Notes: generated by a model not told the origin, from the sequence alone. 64,000 bases of DNA from JBGSOV01 sp041738935 (GCA_041738935.1 JBGSOV010000020.1:79268-143267); one strand, 5' to 3'. Counted from the stretch's first letter, positions 7,015 to 15,354 are shown. A program made the numbers and translations.

Positions 7015-8739
7015 ATGAAACGCATTTGCGCCAAATCCGGCAAGGAGTTTGAGGTTTCGGAAAGCGATTTGGAATATTACAAAAAAATCTCGCCACAAAT
7101 CGGCAACGAGATTTATGAAGTGCCTCCACCATCGCTCTGCTTGGAAGAACGCGAAATGCGCCGGATGGCTTGGCGCAACGAACGCACACTCTACAAGCGC
7201 ACTTGCGATGCGACCGGAAAAGAGATCATCAGCGAATATCCACCAGACTCCCCTTTTCAAGTCGTTGATGTGCGTTATTATTATGAACGGAATTGGCAAG
7301 TGCCTGAGTGCGAATTTGATTTTGAACGCCCGTTTTTCGAGCAATTTCGCGCATTACTTCTTACAACTCCGCGACCAGCGCGGCTGACGGATATTACTTC
7401 TGAAGAAAATAATAGTATTTATCAGAATTGTTCGGCGATGAACAAAAATTGTTATTTGATGTTTGCTTCTGGCGGTTGCGAAGGTTGCTCATACGCACAA
7501 ACGGTGGAATTTTGCAAAGATACTCTCGATGGACTTGTCGTGTTGCATTCCGAACTCTGCTACGAATGCATTGATTGTTTGCGCTGTTATCAGCTGATTT
7601 TTTCGCAGGAATGCACGGCTTGTACTGAGGGCGCGTTTTTGTATGATTGCCGTAATTCTCATCATTGCTTTGGCTGCATCGGGCTACGGAATCAAAAGTA
7701 TTGTCTGTTTAATCAGCAACTCTCCGAGCAAGAATACAAAACACAAGTGGTGGAATTGTATCAAAAACTCAAAACGACTTCTGGCGTACGAGAACTACAA
7801 ACCAAAATGCAGCAAATGCTTGCACATACTCCTCACCGACATGCGCATATCGAAGATTCGGAAGATTGCACGGGTGACTTTATCTACAATTCCAAAAATG
7901 TCACCGACAGTTTTATGGTCTACGATAGTCAGGATTGTCGCTACTGCATCAAGCTCTACAACGGCAAGGACTGTATCGATGTCAGCGATTTTGGCAGACC
8001 TGGTGAGCTGATGCGCGAGTGCATCACCACCGGACAAAATGCCTACAAAACCTTCTTCTGCAATAACTGTTGGCCCAATTGCACCGACCTGTTGTACTGC
8101 GAATCCTGTAAAGTCTGTAGAAACTGCTTTGGCTGCACAGGACTCAAAAATGCCGAATATTGTATTTTGAACAAACAGTATTCAAAAGAAGAATATGAAG
8201 CGCTCGTGCCGAAGATTATCGAACACATGAAGAAAACCCCCCTTAATCCCCCCTTATCAGGGGGGAAAAATACATGTGAATGGGGCGAGTTTTTCCCTGC
8301 GGAGCACTCCCCTTTTGCCTACAACGAAACCTGGAGTTTTGAATATTATCCGCTCAGCAAAGCAGAAGTTCAGCGCCGAGGTTGGCGCTGGCGTGATGAA
8401 GAAATTGAAATCCCAAAAGTCACAAAGATTATTCCGGCAAATCGCCTCCCAGACAGCATCGACGACATTCCCGATGATATTCTCAATTGGGCGATCGAAT
8501 GCGAAGAGACCGGCAAGCCGTACAAGATTCAAACATCGGAACTGGAATACTACCGCAAACTCGGTATTCCGATTCCGCATTTTCATCCGAATGTGCGGCA
8601 TACTCACCGCATGCAAAAAAGGAATGGTCGCACCCTACGAAATGTTAGTTGTGACAATTGCGGTAGTGCTATACAAACCACTCGTTCTCAGCAAAATGCA
8701 AAAGTGCTCTGTGAAGCGTGTTACGCAAAGCAGATTTAG
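7015..8739 (+). CDS. Large cysteine-rich protein of CPR type, function unknown
   Basis: A 574-residue protein with 39 cysteines, many as CxxC or CxxxxC, including CYECIDCLRC, CRNSHHCFGC, CNNCWPNC and CESCKVCRNCFGC. Two related halves each hold a G-C-x-G-L-x-N-x-x-Y-C-x-x-N-x-Q block, which suggests an internal duplication. The N terminus (MKRICAKSGKEFEVSESDLE) and a C-terminal motif (ETGKPYKIQTSELEYYRKLG) repeat the same zinc-finger-like unit, and the last 40 residues form a further CxxC...CxxC ribbon. I know this architecture from many CPR genomes, where it is usually called hypothetical or CaiB/BaiF-like; the latter name has no support in this sequence. A 12-residue in-frame insertion comes from a palindromic repeat at 8235-8270. 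The ATG at 7015 is preferred to the TTG at 7003. Confidence 0.8.
   Translation: MKRICAKSGKEFEVSESDLEYYKKISPQIGNEIYEVPPPSLCLEEREMRRMAWRNERTLYKRTCDATGKEIISEYPPDSPFQVVDVRYYYERNWQVPECEFDFERPFFEQFRALLLTTPRPARLTDITSEENNSIYQNCSAMNKNCYLMFASGGCEGCSYAQTVEFCKDTLDGLVVLHSELCYECIDCLRCYQLIFSQECTACTEGAFLYDCRNSHHCFGCIGLRNQKYCLFNQQLSEQEYKTQVVELYQKLKTTSGVRELQTKMQQMLAHTPHRHAHIEDSEDCTGDFIYNSKNVTDSFMVYDSQDCRYCIKLYNGKDCIDVSDFGRPGELMRECITTGQNAYKTFFCNNCWPNCTDLLYCESCKVCRNCFGCTGLKNAEYCILNKQYSKEEYEALVPKIIEHMKKTPLNPPLSGGKNTCEWGEFFPAEHSPFAYNETWSFEYYPLSKAEVQRRGWRWRDEEIEIPKVTKIIPANRLPDSIDDIPDDILNWAIECEETGKPYKIQTSELEYYRKLGIPIPHFHPNVRHTHRMQKRNGRTLRNVSCDNCGSAIQTTRSQQNAKVLCEACYAKQI
8235..8270 (+). repeat. Palindromic C/G-run repeat inserted in frame
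   Basis: Thirty-six bases with two runs of C and one of G lie inside the cysteine-rich gene. CCCCCCT at 8248-8254 and AGGGGGG at 8259-8265 form a 7-bp stem with loop TATC. It adds about twelve residues (TPLNPPLSGGKN) between conserved blocks without breaking the frame. A repeat of the same style lies in clpB at 26271-26305. Confidence 0.75.
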
Positions 8740-8751
8740 GAGTGAATTCAA

Positions 8752-8793
8752 TTATTCTGTGAAGAGTGCTATGCCAAGCAAATCTCGGAGTGA
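8752..8793 (+). pseudogene. Remnant of a duplicated zinc-ribbon C terminus
   Basis: Just after the stop of the cysteine-rich gene, the frame starting at 8752 reads LFCEECYAKQISE and then TGA. This is nearly the same as that gene's own ending (VLCEACYAKQI). The gene now stops at TAG where the related copy at 9370 reads TCG-GAG-TGA, so a C-to-A change probably shortened it by two residues. The unit is too short to be a gene and is best read as debris of tandem duplication. Confidence 0.6.
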
Positions 8794-8826
8794 TTCAAAG
8801 AAAAAGTCGGGGAAGAAAAATATTTT

Positions 8827-8994
8827 CTACTTTTCTCGAGTAAGTATAAATGTTTGCATGAGAATAAGGGCAAGAGCCATAACAATCACCAATCGGTAAG
8901 CACCGCCCTCAAGGATATCACCAAGCACTACGACGGCAATTCCAATTGAATAAAAGCGAATGAGCCACAAGCTGGTAGATTTTTTTATCTTCAT
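8827..8994 (-). CDS. Possible small membrane protein (55 aa)
   Basis: The frame from the ATG at 8994 gives a short basic start (MKIKKSTSLW) and two hydrophobic segments split by a short G-D-I-L-E-G-G turn, ending in T-R-E-K: a plausible two-helix membrane peptide. There is no ribosome-binding site or recognised family. It lies between the two copies of the zinc-ribbon tail, in a region with other rearrangements. Confidence 0.3.
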   Translation of the reverse strand: MKIKKSTSLWLIRFYSIGIAVVVLGDILEGGAYRLVIVMALALILMQTFILTREK

Positions 8995-9120
8995 GATACC
9001 AATGGTAGCAGATTTTTTCAAAGACTAATAGCTTTGTGTATAATCGAAAAAAACCTCATGCAAAAAAGGCTAGCGGCACAAATAATTGTGTTCTTATTTT
9101 TCGCTTATATCTGGCAACTT

Positions 9121-9237
9121 ATTTGTTTACCGGCGGAGTCTCCTGAAAGGGACTCCGCCGTTTATCGTGACCGGATTTCTTACTACTTATTATTTAGCGT
9201 CGGAGTCCTCTACGAGAGACTCCCACGGTAAACAAAT
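9121..9237. repeat. MITE-like element with terminal inverted repeats
   Basis: A 117-bp element is bounded by ATTTGTTTACCG at 9121-9132 and its exact complement CGGTAAACAAAT at 9226-9237. The inverted repeats continue imperfectly for about 40 bp on each side, and each arm itself folds into a GGAGTC/GACTCC hairpin. It carries no transposase. A degraded copy of one end is seen at about 9488-9510, and related GGAGAC hairpins at 10600-10627. It lies 3 bp before the truncated zinc-ribbon copy at 9241. Confidence 0.6.
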
Positions 9238-9240
9238 CGC

Positions 9241-9378
9241 ATGGCAAAACGCAACGGTCGGACATTACGAGAGAGTACTTGCAGCAATTGCCAAGCCGCG
9301 ATTAAAACGACGCGCTCTGCGGAAAACGCCAAACAGATCCTGTGTGAAGCGTGTTGCGCAAAGCAGATTTCGGAGTGA
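9241..9378 (+). pseudogene. Detached copy of the zinc-ribbon tail (45 aa)
   Basis: From the ATG at 9241 the frame encodes 45 residues beginning MAKRNGRTLRESTCSNCQ and ending ILCEACCAKQISE. It matches the last 40 residues of the cysteine-rich protein (MQKRNGRTLRNVSCDNCG to LCEACYAKQI). Both CxxC pairs are kept, so it could still make a small zinc-ribbon peptide, but it looks like a tail cut from a second gene copy. The DNA similarity continues past the stop to about 9420. The MITE-like element lies directly upstream and may mark the breakpoint. Confidence 0.6.
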
Positions 9379-9554
9379 ATTCAATTATTCTGTGAAGAGT
9401 GCTAAGCCAAGCAAATTTTCTAACAACCGGAATCATTAGACTTCACCATTGCCAGAGGAGAAAAGCTCCAACGGTGTCATCCCTGTCACGAGAGATCCCA
9501 GTGGTAAAATAAAAACCAAAGTTACAAATGGTGTAAGCTGAACCTTTTTTTATG

Positions 9555-10571
9555 TTAGTCAGTTTTTCTAAGCAAAAGCCGTGATATTGGTCGAAAAATA
9601 TAATTATTTGTTTTCTCTTTTACAAAATTGGTAGCTAGCAAGAAGGCAGATACAGTTGAGATAATAGCCGTAACAACGACAAAAAGGAGTAAATTGTAGT
9701 CTTGGATTATTACCATAATCCCTGTTTGAGCTAATATTTTAACGATAAAACCGTGCCACAAAAATACATAAATAGTATTCTCCCCAAATCTTGTTACTAT
9801 TGTTTTACTTTTGCTCATAAGTCCGAGCATATAAAAACAGAGTGAAAAAGACACGATGTAAAAAGCTGTCCGAATCAAGATTGCTGACCAGTCGCTATAT
9901 CCAAGCTCGAAGTAAGAATAATTCCCCAGTAGCCACTTGTGATTGATTTCGCTAAATTGTAGAAACACCAAGAAAATCCCAAATAAAAGAGCTGAATACA
10001 CAAGAATATGATTCCTAAACTTTAGTTTGCTTATCATGTCGCTTGTGATGAAGTGTCCAATAAAGAAGAAAGGAAAAAATACGAAGGTTTTAGAAATGCT
10101 TAAAAAATTACCATCAAATTCTGAGAATCCGAAAAGAAGTGGTAATAAAAAAACCAATATTATTGCGAATGTTCGATTGAAAGTATTATAAATAGTGAAC
10201 ATTATTTTCCAGCAAAATAAGCTAAGTAAGAACCATAAAATCCAGTATGCTTGGAAATTTATTGAAAAATTACTAAGCTCACCTGTCATCAAAAAATTAA
10301 AAAGTTCATAAAGAAATTGAAAGCAAAGGAATGGTATTAATAATGTCTCCGCATATTTTCTGATTTCTTTGTATGTAATCTCTGTCTTTGCAAACATGCC
10401 TGAAATTAGTGCAAAAAGCGGCATATGAAATGCGTAGATCATAAGATACATCGCCTTAATAAAATCGTTGTCAGCGATAAACGGTCTCAGTATGTGCCCA
10501 AAAATTACAAGAATAACTAAAAAGAACTTTAAATTATCTAGTAGATAAAATCTCTTTGTATTCGGCAGCAT
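9555..10571 (-). CDS. Membrane acyltransferase, acyltransferase-3 family
   Basis: A 338-residue polytopic membrane protein with about ten hydrophobic helices. The N terminus (RFYLLDNLKFFLVILVIFGH) has the D-x-x-K/R...H pattern of the acyltransferase-3 (OafA/WecH, fucose 4-O-acetylase-like) family. A conserved Y-x-F-L-W-H-G-F-I-V lies near residue 275. Such enzymes move acetyl or succinyl groups onto surface sugars. It is much richer in A+T than its neighbours and is flanked by small palindromes (9488-9510 and 10600-10627), which suggests it was acquired. No other polysaccharide genes are near. Confidence 0.8.
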   Translation of the reverse strand: MLPNTKRFYLLDNLKFFLVILVIFGHILRPFIADNDFIKAMYLMIYAFHMPLFALISGMFAKTEITYKEIRKYAETLLIPFLCFQFLYELFNFLMTGELSNFSINFQAYWILWFLLSLFCWKIMFTIYNTFNRTFAIILVFLLPLLFGFSEFDGNFLSISKTFVFFPFFFIGHFITSDMISKLKFRNHILVYSALLFGIFLVFLQFSEINHKWLLGNYSYFELGYSDWSAILIRTAFYIVSFSLCFYMLGLMSKSKTIVTRFGENTIYVFLWHGFIVKILAQTGIMVIIQDYNLLLFVVVTAIISTVSAFLLATNFVKEKTNNYIFRPISRLLLRKTD

Positions 10572-10599
10572 TTTTTGTTCGATAAATATTTTCTTTCTT

Positions 10600-10627
10600 G
10601 GTGGAGACTCCGATTAGTGTCTCCGCC
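10600..10627. repeat. GGAGAC palindrome related to the 9121-9237 element
   Basis: GGTGGAGAC at 10600-10608 pairs with GTCTCCGCC at 10619-10627 (9 bp, one G-T) and is followed by GTTTGTTT. Sequence and order resemble an arm of the MITE-like element on the other side of the acyltransferase gene. Confidence 0.5.
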
Positions 10628-10724
10628 GTTTGTTTCTTGAATCTTATTTCTTAGAACTTAGATTTGGCGACTTCATTAAGATTCCTGTTTCATCACAAAA
10701 GCTGCACCTACAACAAGAATGACG

Positions 10725-10749
10725 AAAAAGGGCAACTGTCGACTTGCCC
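10725..10749 (-). terminator. Intrinsic terminator of gpmA
   Basis: Read on the minus strand, GGGCAA and TTGCCC form a stem with an 8-nt loop, followed by five T. The stem begins at the last base of the gpmA stop codon. Confidence 0.65.
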
Positions 10750-11444
10750 TACGACACCTCTTTGATCTCTTTGCTGAGTATCTTCGGCGTGTCGCCGTCA
10801 AAATCAAGTTTGTAAATGATCGGCGCGCCAGTCGGAATCTCGAGTCCGGTAATGATGTCATCAGGAATATCTTCCAAGAATTTTGTCACCGCACGCAGCG
10901 AGTTCCCATGTGCAGCGACCAAAACCGTTTCGCCTTTCTGCAGACGCGGAATGATCTCTTGTTGAAAATACGGCACGGCGCGTTCGAGCGTGTTTTTGAG
11001 ACTTTCGCCATTCGGTGGCGGTGTATCGTAGCCGCGGCGCCATTTGACAAATTGTTCTTCGCCGACTTCGGCTTCGATCTCGTGTTTGTATTTGCCTTGC
11101 AAGTTACCATAATGCCTTTCGGCAAGTGCGACTTCGTAGACAAATACCGGAAATTCTTCTGGTTTTAACTCATATTGTTGCCGCGGAACTGTCCCTTCTG
11201 CCGGGAGAAAAATCGGCGTTTTGCCACTTTCATTTTTGCGCAGAATCACATGCAAAGTAATAATTGCGCGTTGAAGGTGCGAAGTATAAGCAGCATCAAA
11301 TGTGAAGTTTTTGAGAAGCTCGCCGGCTTTTTCGGCCTCTGTCCAACCTTCGGGCGCGAGTGGCACATCGATCCAACCGGTAAAACGATTTTCCTTGTTC
11401 CAAAGCGATTTGCCATGACGGACGAGAATGAGGGTTCCGGACAT
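10749..11444 (-). CDS. gpmA: 2,3-bisphosphoglycerate-dependent phosphoglycerate mutase
   Basis: A 231-residue glycolytic enzyme that interconverts 3- and 2-phosphoglycerate. It begins with the phosphohistidine motif LILVRHGKSLWNKENRFTGW (catalytic His near 10). The YTSHLQRAIITLHVIL segment, E-R-H-Y-G-N-L-Q-G and V-A-A-H-G-N-S-L-R (second His near 183) follow. The family usually has R-H-G-E/Q-S; here it is R-H-G-K-S. Length is slightly under the usual 250. It is divergent from hydG across a 138-bp spacer. Confidence 0.93.
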   Translation of the reverse strand: MSGTLILVRHGKSLWNKENRFTGWIDVPLAPEGWTEAEKAGELLKNFTFDAAYTSHLQRAIITLHVILRKNESGKTPIFLPAEGTVPRQQYELKPEEFPVFVYEVALAERHYGNLQGKYKHEIEAEVGEEQFVKWRRGYDTPPPNGESLKNTLERAVPYFQQEIIPRLQKGETVLVAAHGNSLRAVTKFLEDIPDDIITGLEIPTGAPIIYKLDFDGDTPKILSKEIKEVS

Positions 11445-11569
11445 TTTGTTTCGATAAAGTCACGGATAAGTATAGCATGACAGCGATTGAAATCGCAATG
11501 TGAAAGCCGACTTCTGCCATGATTCAGAATGATTTGTGTAAAAAATACAATCGTGTACCATACTTGATA

Positions 11570-11575
11570 TATAAT
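11570..11575 (+). promoter_or_regulatory. -10 box of the hyd operon, probably leaderless
   Basis: A perfect TATAAT lies eight bases before the hydG ATG at 11583, so the mRNA would begin at or next to the start codon. No clear -35 or ribosome-binding site is seen. This suggests leaderless initiation. Confidence 0.4.
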
Positions 11576-11582
11576 TACATTT

Positions 11583-13019
11583 ATGCCGACAGATTCAACT
11601 CCTTTTGCAGAAATACTGGATGAAGAGAAGATTTTTGATTTGCTCAAAAATAGCACCGCACCGAATGACACCGAAGTCGATCAGATTTTAGAGAAAGCAA
11701 AAAAGCTCAAAGGACTTCGTCCAGAAGATGCCGCGCAGCTGCTTCAAATCAAAGATTCAAAACAATTACAAAAACTCTATGCGACTGCTCTTCAAGTCAA
11801 AGAAGCGATTTATGGCAATCGACTCGTCTTTTTTGCTCCGCTCTATGTTTCCAACTATTGCACGAACAATTGCTTGTATTGCGGTTTTCGCCGTGATAAT
11901 ACCAAGCTTGAACGCGTTTGTCTGGAGCCGGAAGAACTCAAACAAGAAGTGCTGGCGCTCCTCAGACAAGGTCACAAGCGCGTTTTGATGCTGATGGGCG
12001 AACATCCGACCAAATGTAGTTTTGATTATTTTTTGGAAGCCATCAAAACGGTCTACAGTGTCAAAGACGAAAAAGGCAATTCAATCCGCCGCATCAATGT
12101 CGAGATCGCGCCACTCAAACCGGAAGAATTTGAGAAACTGGGCAAGGCGGAGATCGGCACCTATGCGGTATTTCAGGAGTCATACCACAAGCAGACGTAT
12201 GAAAAAATGCACCCAGGTGGCAAAAAGTCGGACTTCAACTGGCGCCTCAATGTGATGGATCGCGCACTTACCAGCGGTATGCACGATGTTGGCATCGGTG
12301 TACTTTTTGGGCTGTATGATTACAAATTTGAAGTCCTTGCGCTCTTGATGCATGCCGAACATTTGGACACATCATATAGTGTTGGCCCACATACGATTTC
12401 GGTTCCGCGGATTGAACCGGCAGAAGGTGCGCCGATTAGCACCAATATTCCCTATCCGGTCGCGGATGAAGATTTTAAAAAACTGATCGCGATTCTGCGC
12501 TGCGCTGTACCATATACCGGTATTATTCTTTCAACGCGCGAATCGGCGGAACTGCGCAAAGAAGTCTTCAAAATTGGGATTTCGCAAATCAGCGCAGGAT
12601 CAAAGACCGATCCGGGCGGCTACCACGAAGATACAGGTGTCGTGAAAAAATTGCCCAATGCCAAGCGTGCGCACGGACAGTTTGCGGTCAGTGACAACCG
12701 CACCACGCGCGAAGTCTTGAGCGATGTCATCAAAGACGGCTTCGCGCCGTCATTTTGTACCGCTTGCTATCGCAGCGGACGCGTCGGCAAGGATTTTATG
12801 GAAATGGCAAAACCCGGTCTGATCCAGCAAAATTGTCTGCCGAATTCACTCTTGACGCTAAAAGAATTTTTACTCGATTACGCGGACGAAGAAACGAAGA
12901 TTACCGGCGAAGCGATGATCAAGCAAGAACTCGAGAAGATTCCGAATGCGAAGCGCAAAGAGCAAACGATTGCATTTTTAAAACGGATGGAAGCCGGCGA
13001 ACGCGATCTTTTTTGCTGA
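11583..13019 (+). CDS. hydG: [FeFe]-hydrogenase maturase HydG (tyrosine lyase)
   Basis: A radical SAM enzyme that splits tyrosine into p-cresol and dehydroglycine and makes the CO and CN ligands of the H-cluster as an Fe(CO)2CN synthon. The 478-residue length is normal. The radical SAM cluster motif CTNNCLYC (C93, C97, C100) is present. The C-terminal CxxC-x22-C motif (C392, C395, C418) that binds the auxiliary cluster is intact with exact spacing; it separates HydG from the thiamine enzyme ThiH. It is the first gene of hydG-hydE-hydF, with only 4 nt before hydE. The hydrogenase itself is not in the window. Confidence 0.95.
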   Translation: MPTDSTPFAEILDEEKIFDLLKNSTAPNDTEVDQILEKAKKLKGLRPEDAAQLLQIKDSKQLQKLYATALQVKEAIYGNRLVFFAPLYVSNYCTNNCLYCGFRRDNTKLERVCLEPEELKQEVLALLRQGHKRVLMLMGEHPTKCSFDYFLEAIKTVYSVKDEKGNSIRRINVEIAPLKPEEFEKLGKAEIGTYAVFQESYHKQTYEKMHPGGKKSDFNWRLNVMDRALTSGMHDVGIGVLFGLYDYKFEVLALLMHAEHLDTSYSVGPHTISVPRIEPAEGAPISTNIPYPVADEDFKKLIAILRCAVPYTGIILSTRESAELRKEVFKIGISQISAGSKTDPGGYHEDTGVVKKLPNAKRAHGQFAVSDNRTTREVLSDVIKDGFAPSFCTACYRSGRVGKDFMEMAKPGLIQQNCLPNSLLTLKEFLLDYADEETKITGEAMIKQELEKIPNAKRKEQTIAFLKRMEAGERDLFC

Positions 13020-13023
13020 TTGA

Positions 13024-14121
13024 ATGTCGATTCAGAATATTCTTCAAAAGCGAGAATTTGACAAAGCAGATATTATCGCGCTTTTGCATGCCAAAACTGC
13101 GGAAGACAAACTGACGCTGCAACAAGTCGCGCACGAGACACTTCTTAGGGAACGCGGCAACAAAGTGTTTTATCGTGGACTCATCGAATTCTCGAATATG
13201 TGTGCCTGCGACTGCTACTATTGTGGTATTCGCAAAAGCAATTCACTTGTACAGCGTTTTTTATTGAGCAAAGACGAAATCGTCGAAACCGCGCTCTGGT
13301 GCGCGGAAAATGACTACGGCTCAATTGTCTTGCAATCCGGTGAACGCCGCGATCGAGCCTTTATCGATTTTTTGTGTGATGTTGTCAAAACCATTCAAAG
13401 GGAATCGATTTCGGAAAAATTACCGCACGGACTCGGCATTACGCTGTCTGTCGGCGAACAAAGTCTTGCCGATTATCAAAAGCTGTTTGATGCCGGCGCG
13501 CATCGGTATTTGTTACGCATTGAAACGACTTCGCCCACACTCTTTGCCTCGCTGCATCCGCCATCACAAACACTCGAGAATCGCAAAGCCTGCTTGCAAA
13601 ATTTGAAGAAAATCGGCTACCGGGTCGGAACAGGTGTGATGATTGGACTTCCCGGGCAGACGATTGAAGATCTTGCGAATGATATTGTGTTCTTTCGTGA
13701 CGAAGGCATCGACATGATTGGTATGGGTCCATATATCGTACACAAAGACACACCGCTAAATATTCATCGCGAGAGCATTGCATTGCAAAAAAAACAAATC
13801 TTCGAGCTCGCGCTCAAGATGATTGCGGTCACACGGCTAGTACTGCCGAATATCAATATTGCAGCAACAACGGCATTGCAAGCGATTCATCCGATTGGCA
13901 GAGAAAAAGGACTCGAGCATGGCGCCAATGTCGTGATGCCGCTGTGTACTCCGGCAAGCGTGCGCAAACAATACCTGCTCTACGACAACAAACCCTGCCT
14001 CGAAGACAAGGCAAGCGAGTGTCGTGATTGTCTCAAAGCACGCATCCATCGCATCGGACACTCAGTCGGCACGAATCAGTGGGGCGATGCTCGCCCATTT
14101 TTCTCTTCTCCAAATTCATGA
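13024..14121 (+). CDS. hydE: [FeFe]-hydrogenase maturase HydE
   Basis: A radical SAM protein of 365 residues that acts on the HydG-derived iron synthon during assembly of the two-iron subcluster. The cluster motif is C-x3-C-x2-C at C60, C64 and C67 (CACDCYYC). The barrel shows G-E-R-R-D, the R-I-E-T-T segment and I-G-M-G-P-Y-I near 240, all typical of HydE. The closely related BioB and PylB differ at these points. The gene begins 4 nt after hydG, and its TGA stop overlaps the hydF ATG, so translation is probably coupled. Confidence 0.93.
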   Translation: MSIQNILQKREFDKADIIALLHAKTAEDKLTLQQVAHETLLRERGNKVFYRGLIEFSNMCACDCYYCGIRKSNSLVQRFLLSKDEIVETALWCAENDYGSIVLQSGERRDRAFIDFLCDVVKTIQRESISEKLPHGLGITLSVGEQSLADYQKLFDAGAHRYLLRIETTSPTLFASLHPPSQTLENRKACLQNLKKIGYRVGTGVMIGLPGQTIEDLANDIVFFRDEGIDMIGMGPYIVHKDTPLNIHRESIALQKKQIFELALKMIAVTRLVLPNINIAATTALQAIHPIGREKGLEHGANVVMPLCTPASVRKQYLLYDNKPCLEDKASECRDCLKARIHRIGHSVGTNQWGDARPFFSSPNS

Positions 14122-15341
14122 TTTCAACTGATTCTCTCCCCATTGTCAAAATCGGGGTTTTTGGACGCAAGAACATCGGCAAGTCGAGTTTTATCAATAT
14201 GATCTTCGGCGAAGAAGTGTTGCCGGTCGATGCGGCGGCAGGAACGACCAAATTTCCTGTCGAAAAGACAATCAATCTGTCGCTCCTTGGGAATGCGCAG
14301 TTTTTGGATACGGTCGGCATCGATGACAAACTGGGGGTCGAACAATTACTCGATGGTGCATTTACCAAACTCGTTGATCAAATCGATATCATGGTGATTC
14401 TCACGCGAAATGAGCAATGGGCAGAATATGAAGAGGTAATGCTTCACGAAGCCAAAAAACGTAATACACCATGCCTCATTGTCGTCAATCAAATCGATAT
14501 CGCGCCGCCAAGTGAAGACTTTTTGCAGTCGATTGAAAAACGCGCAAATGCCGTTATACTCTGCTCGTGTGCGGACAAAGCTACTTTTGAGCAGCAAGTC
14601 TCTGACTTTAAAAAGCAGCTCATCAGACTCTGTCCACACGAATATTTCGAACTTCCTTCAGTACTCGAAGGTGTAATCGAAAGAGGCGGACTGGTAATCT
14701 TGGTAACTGATGACACGCTTGACACTGGTCGTAACTCTCTTATGGATGCGCATATTCATACTCTGCGTGACGCTATGGAACAACATGCGGTGACGCTCGT
14801 GACGAAAAAAAGTGACTATCCCGATGCTATCGGCAAACTCTGCACGATCCCAAGCCTGGTTGTGTGTGACTCGGTGGTCTTGCCGGATATCGCTGATGCG
14901 ACTCCGTCCAATGTTCCGCTCTCGACTTTTTCGATCCTGCTCGCGCGCAGCAAAGGCAATTTTGCGGTCTTTGCCGAAGGTGCAGCCGCAGTTACAAATC
15001 TCAAATCGGGTGATAAAGTCCTGCTCGCAGAAACCTGCGGCGAGCATTTTCCGGGCGCACATATCGGTCGCGAGCAGATTCCCAAATGGATCAGTGAACA
15101 TGTGGCTCAGGGAGTGCAATTTGATATTTTTGCTGAACAAGGTCTCCCGAAAAATATCGCGGAATATAAGCTCATCATTCAATGCTCTGGTTGTGTGATT
15201 TCGCGCCGCGACATGCTCTATCGTATTCAGTGTGCGCACGAAGCCGGCGTGCCAATAACCAGTTACGGGTTTTGCATCGCGGCGATCTTTGGCAAATTAG
15301 AACGAGTGTTAACTCTCTTTACAGAAAAAACAAAGGCTTAA
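14118..15341 (+). CDS. hydF: [FeFe]-hydrogenase maturation GTPase and scaffold HydF
   Basis: HydF carries the two-iron precursor and delivers it to HydA. This 407-residue copy has an N-terminal GTPase domain (P-loop GRKNIGKS at 16-23, switch with D-T-V-G, and N-Q-I-D), a dimerisation domain and a C-terminal iron-sulfur domain. The usual cluster motif is C-x-H-x(46-53)-C-x-x-C. Here C307, C356 and C359 are kept with correct spacing, but the His position is Glu309, with a His at 310. The ATG at 14118 overlaps the hydE stop (ATGA); earlier in-frame ATGs lie inside hydE. It converges with argD 13 bp downstream. Confidence 0.92.
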   Translation: MISTDSLPIVKIGVFGRKNIGKSSFINMIFGEEVLPVDAAAGTTKFPVEKTINLSLLGNAQFLDTVGIDDKLGVEQLLDGAFTKLVDQIDIMVILTRNEQWAEYEEVMLHEAKKRNTPCLIVVNQIDIAPPSEDFLQSIEKRANAVILCSCADKATFEQQVSDFKKQLIRLCPHEYFELPSVLEGVIERGGLVILVTDDTLDTGRNSLMDAHIHTLRDAMEQHAVTLVTKKSDYPDAIGKLCTIPSLVVCDSVVLPDIADATPSNVPLSTFSILLARSKGNFAVFAEGAAAVTNLKSGDKVLLAETCGEHFPGAHIGREQIPKWISEHVAQGVQFDIFAEQGLPKNIAEYKLIIQCSGCVISRRDMLYRIQCAHEAGVPITSYGFCIAAIFGKLERVLTLFTEKTKA

Positions 15342-15354
15342 CAGGATTCGAATG

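Noticed and set aside
9034..9231. A 65-residue plus-strand ORF after a TATAAT box
   Set aside because: Its second half is the MITE-like element, so the translation is made of repeat sequence.
11583..15341. UGA recoded as glycine, as in Gracilibacteria
   Set aside because: hydG and hydE end at TGA exactly where the families end, and no internal TGA interrupts conserved domains.
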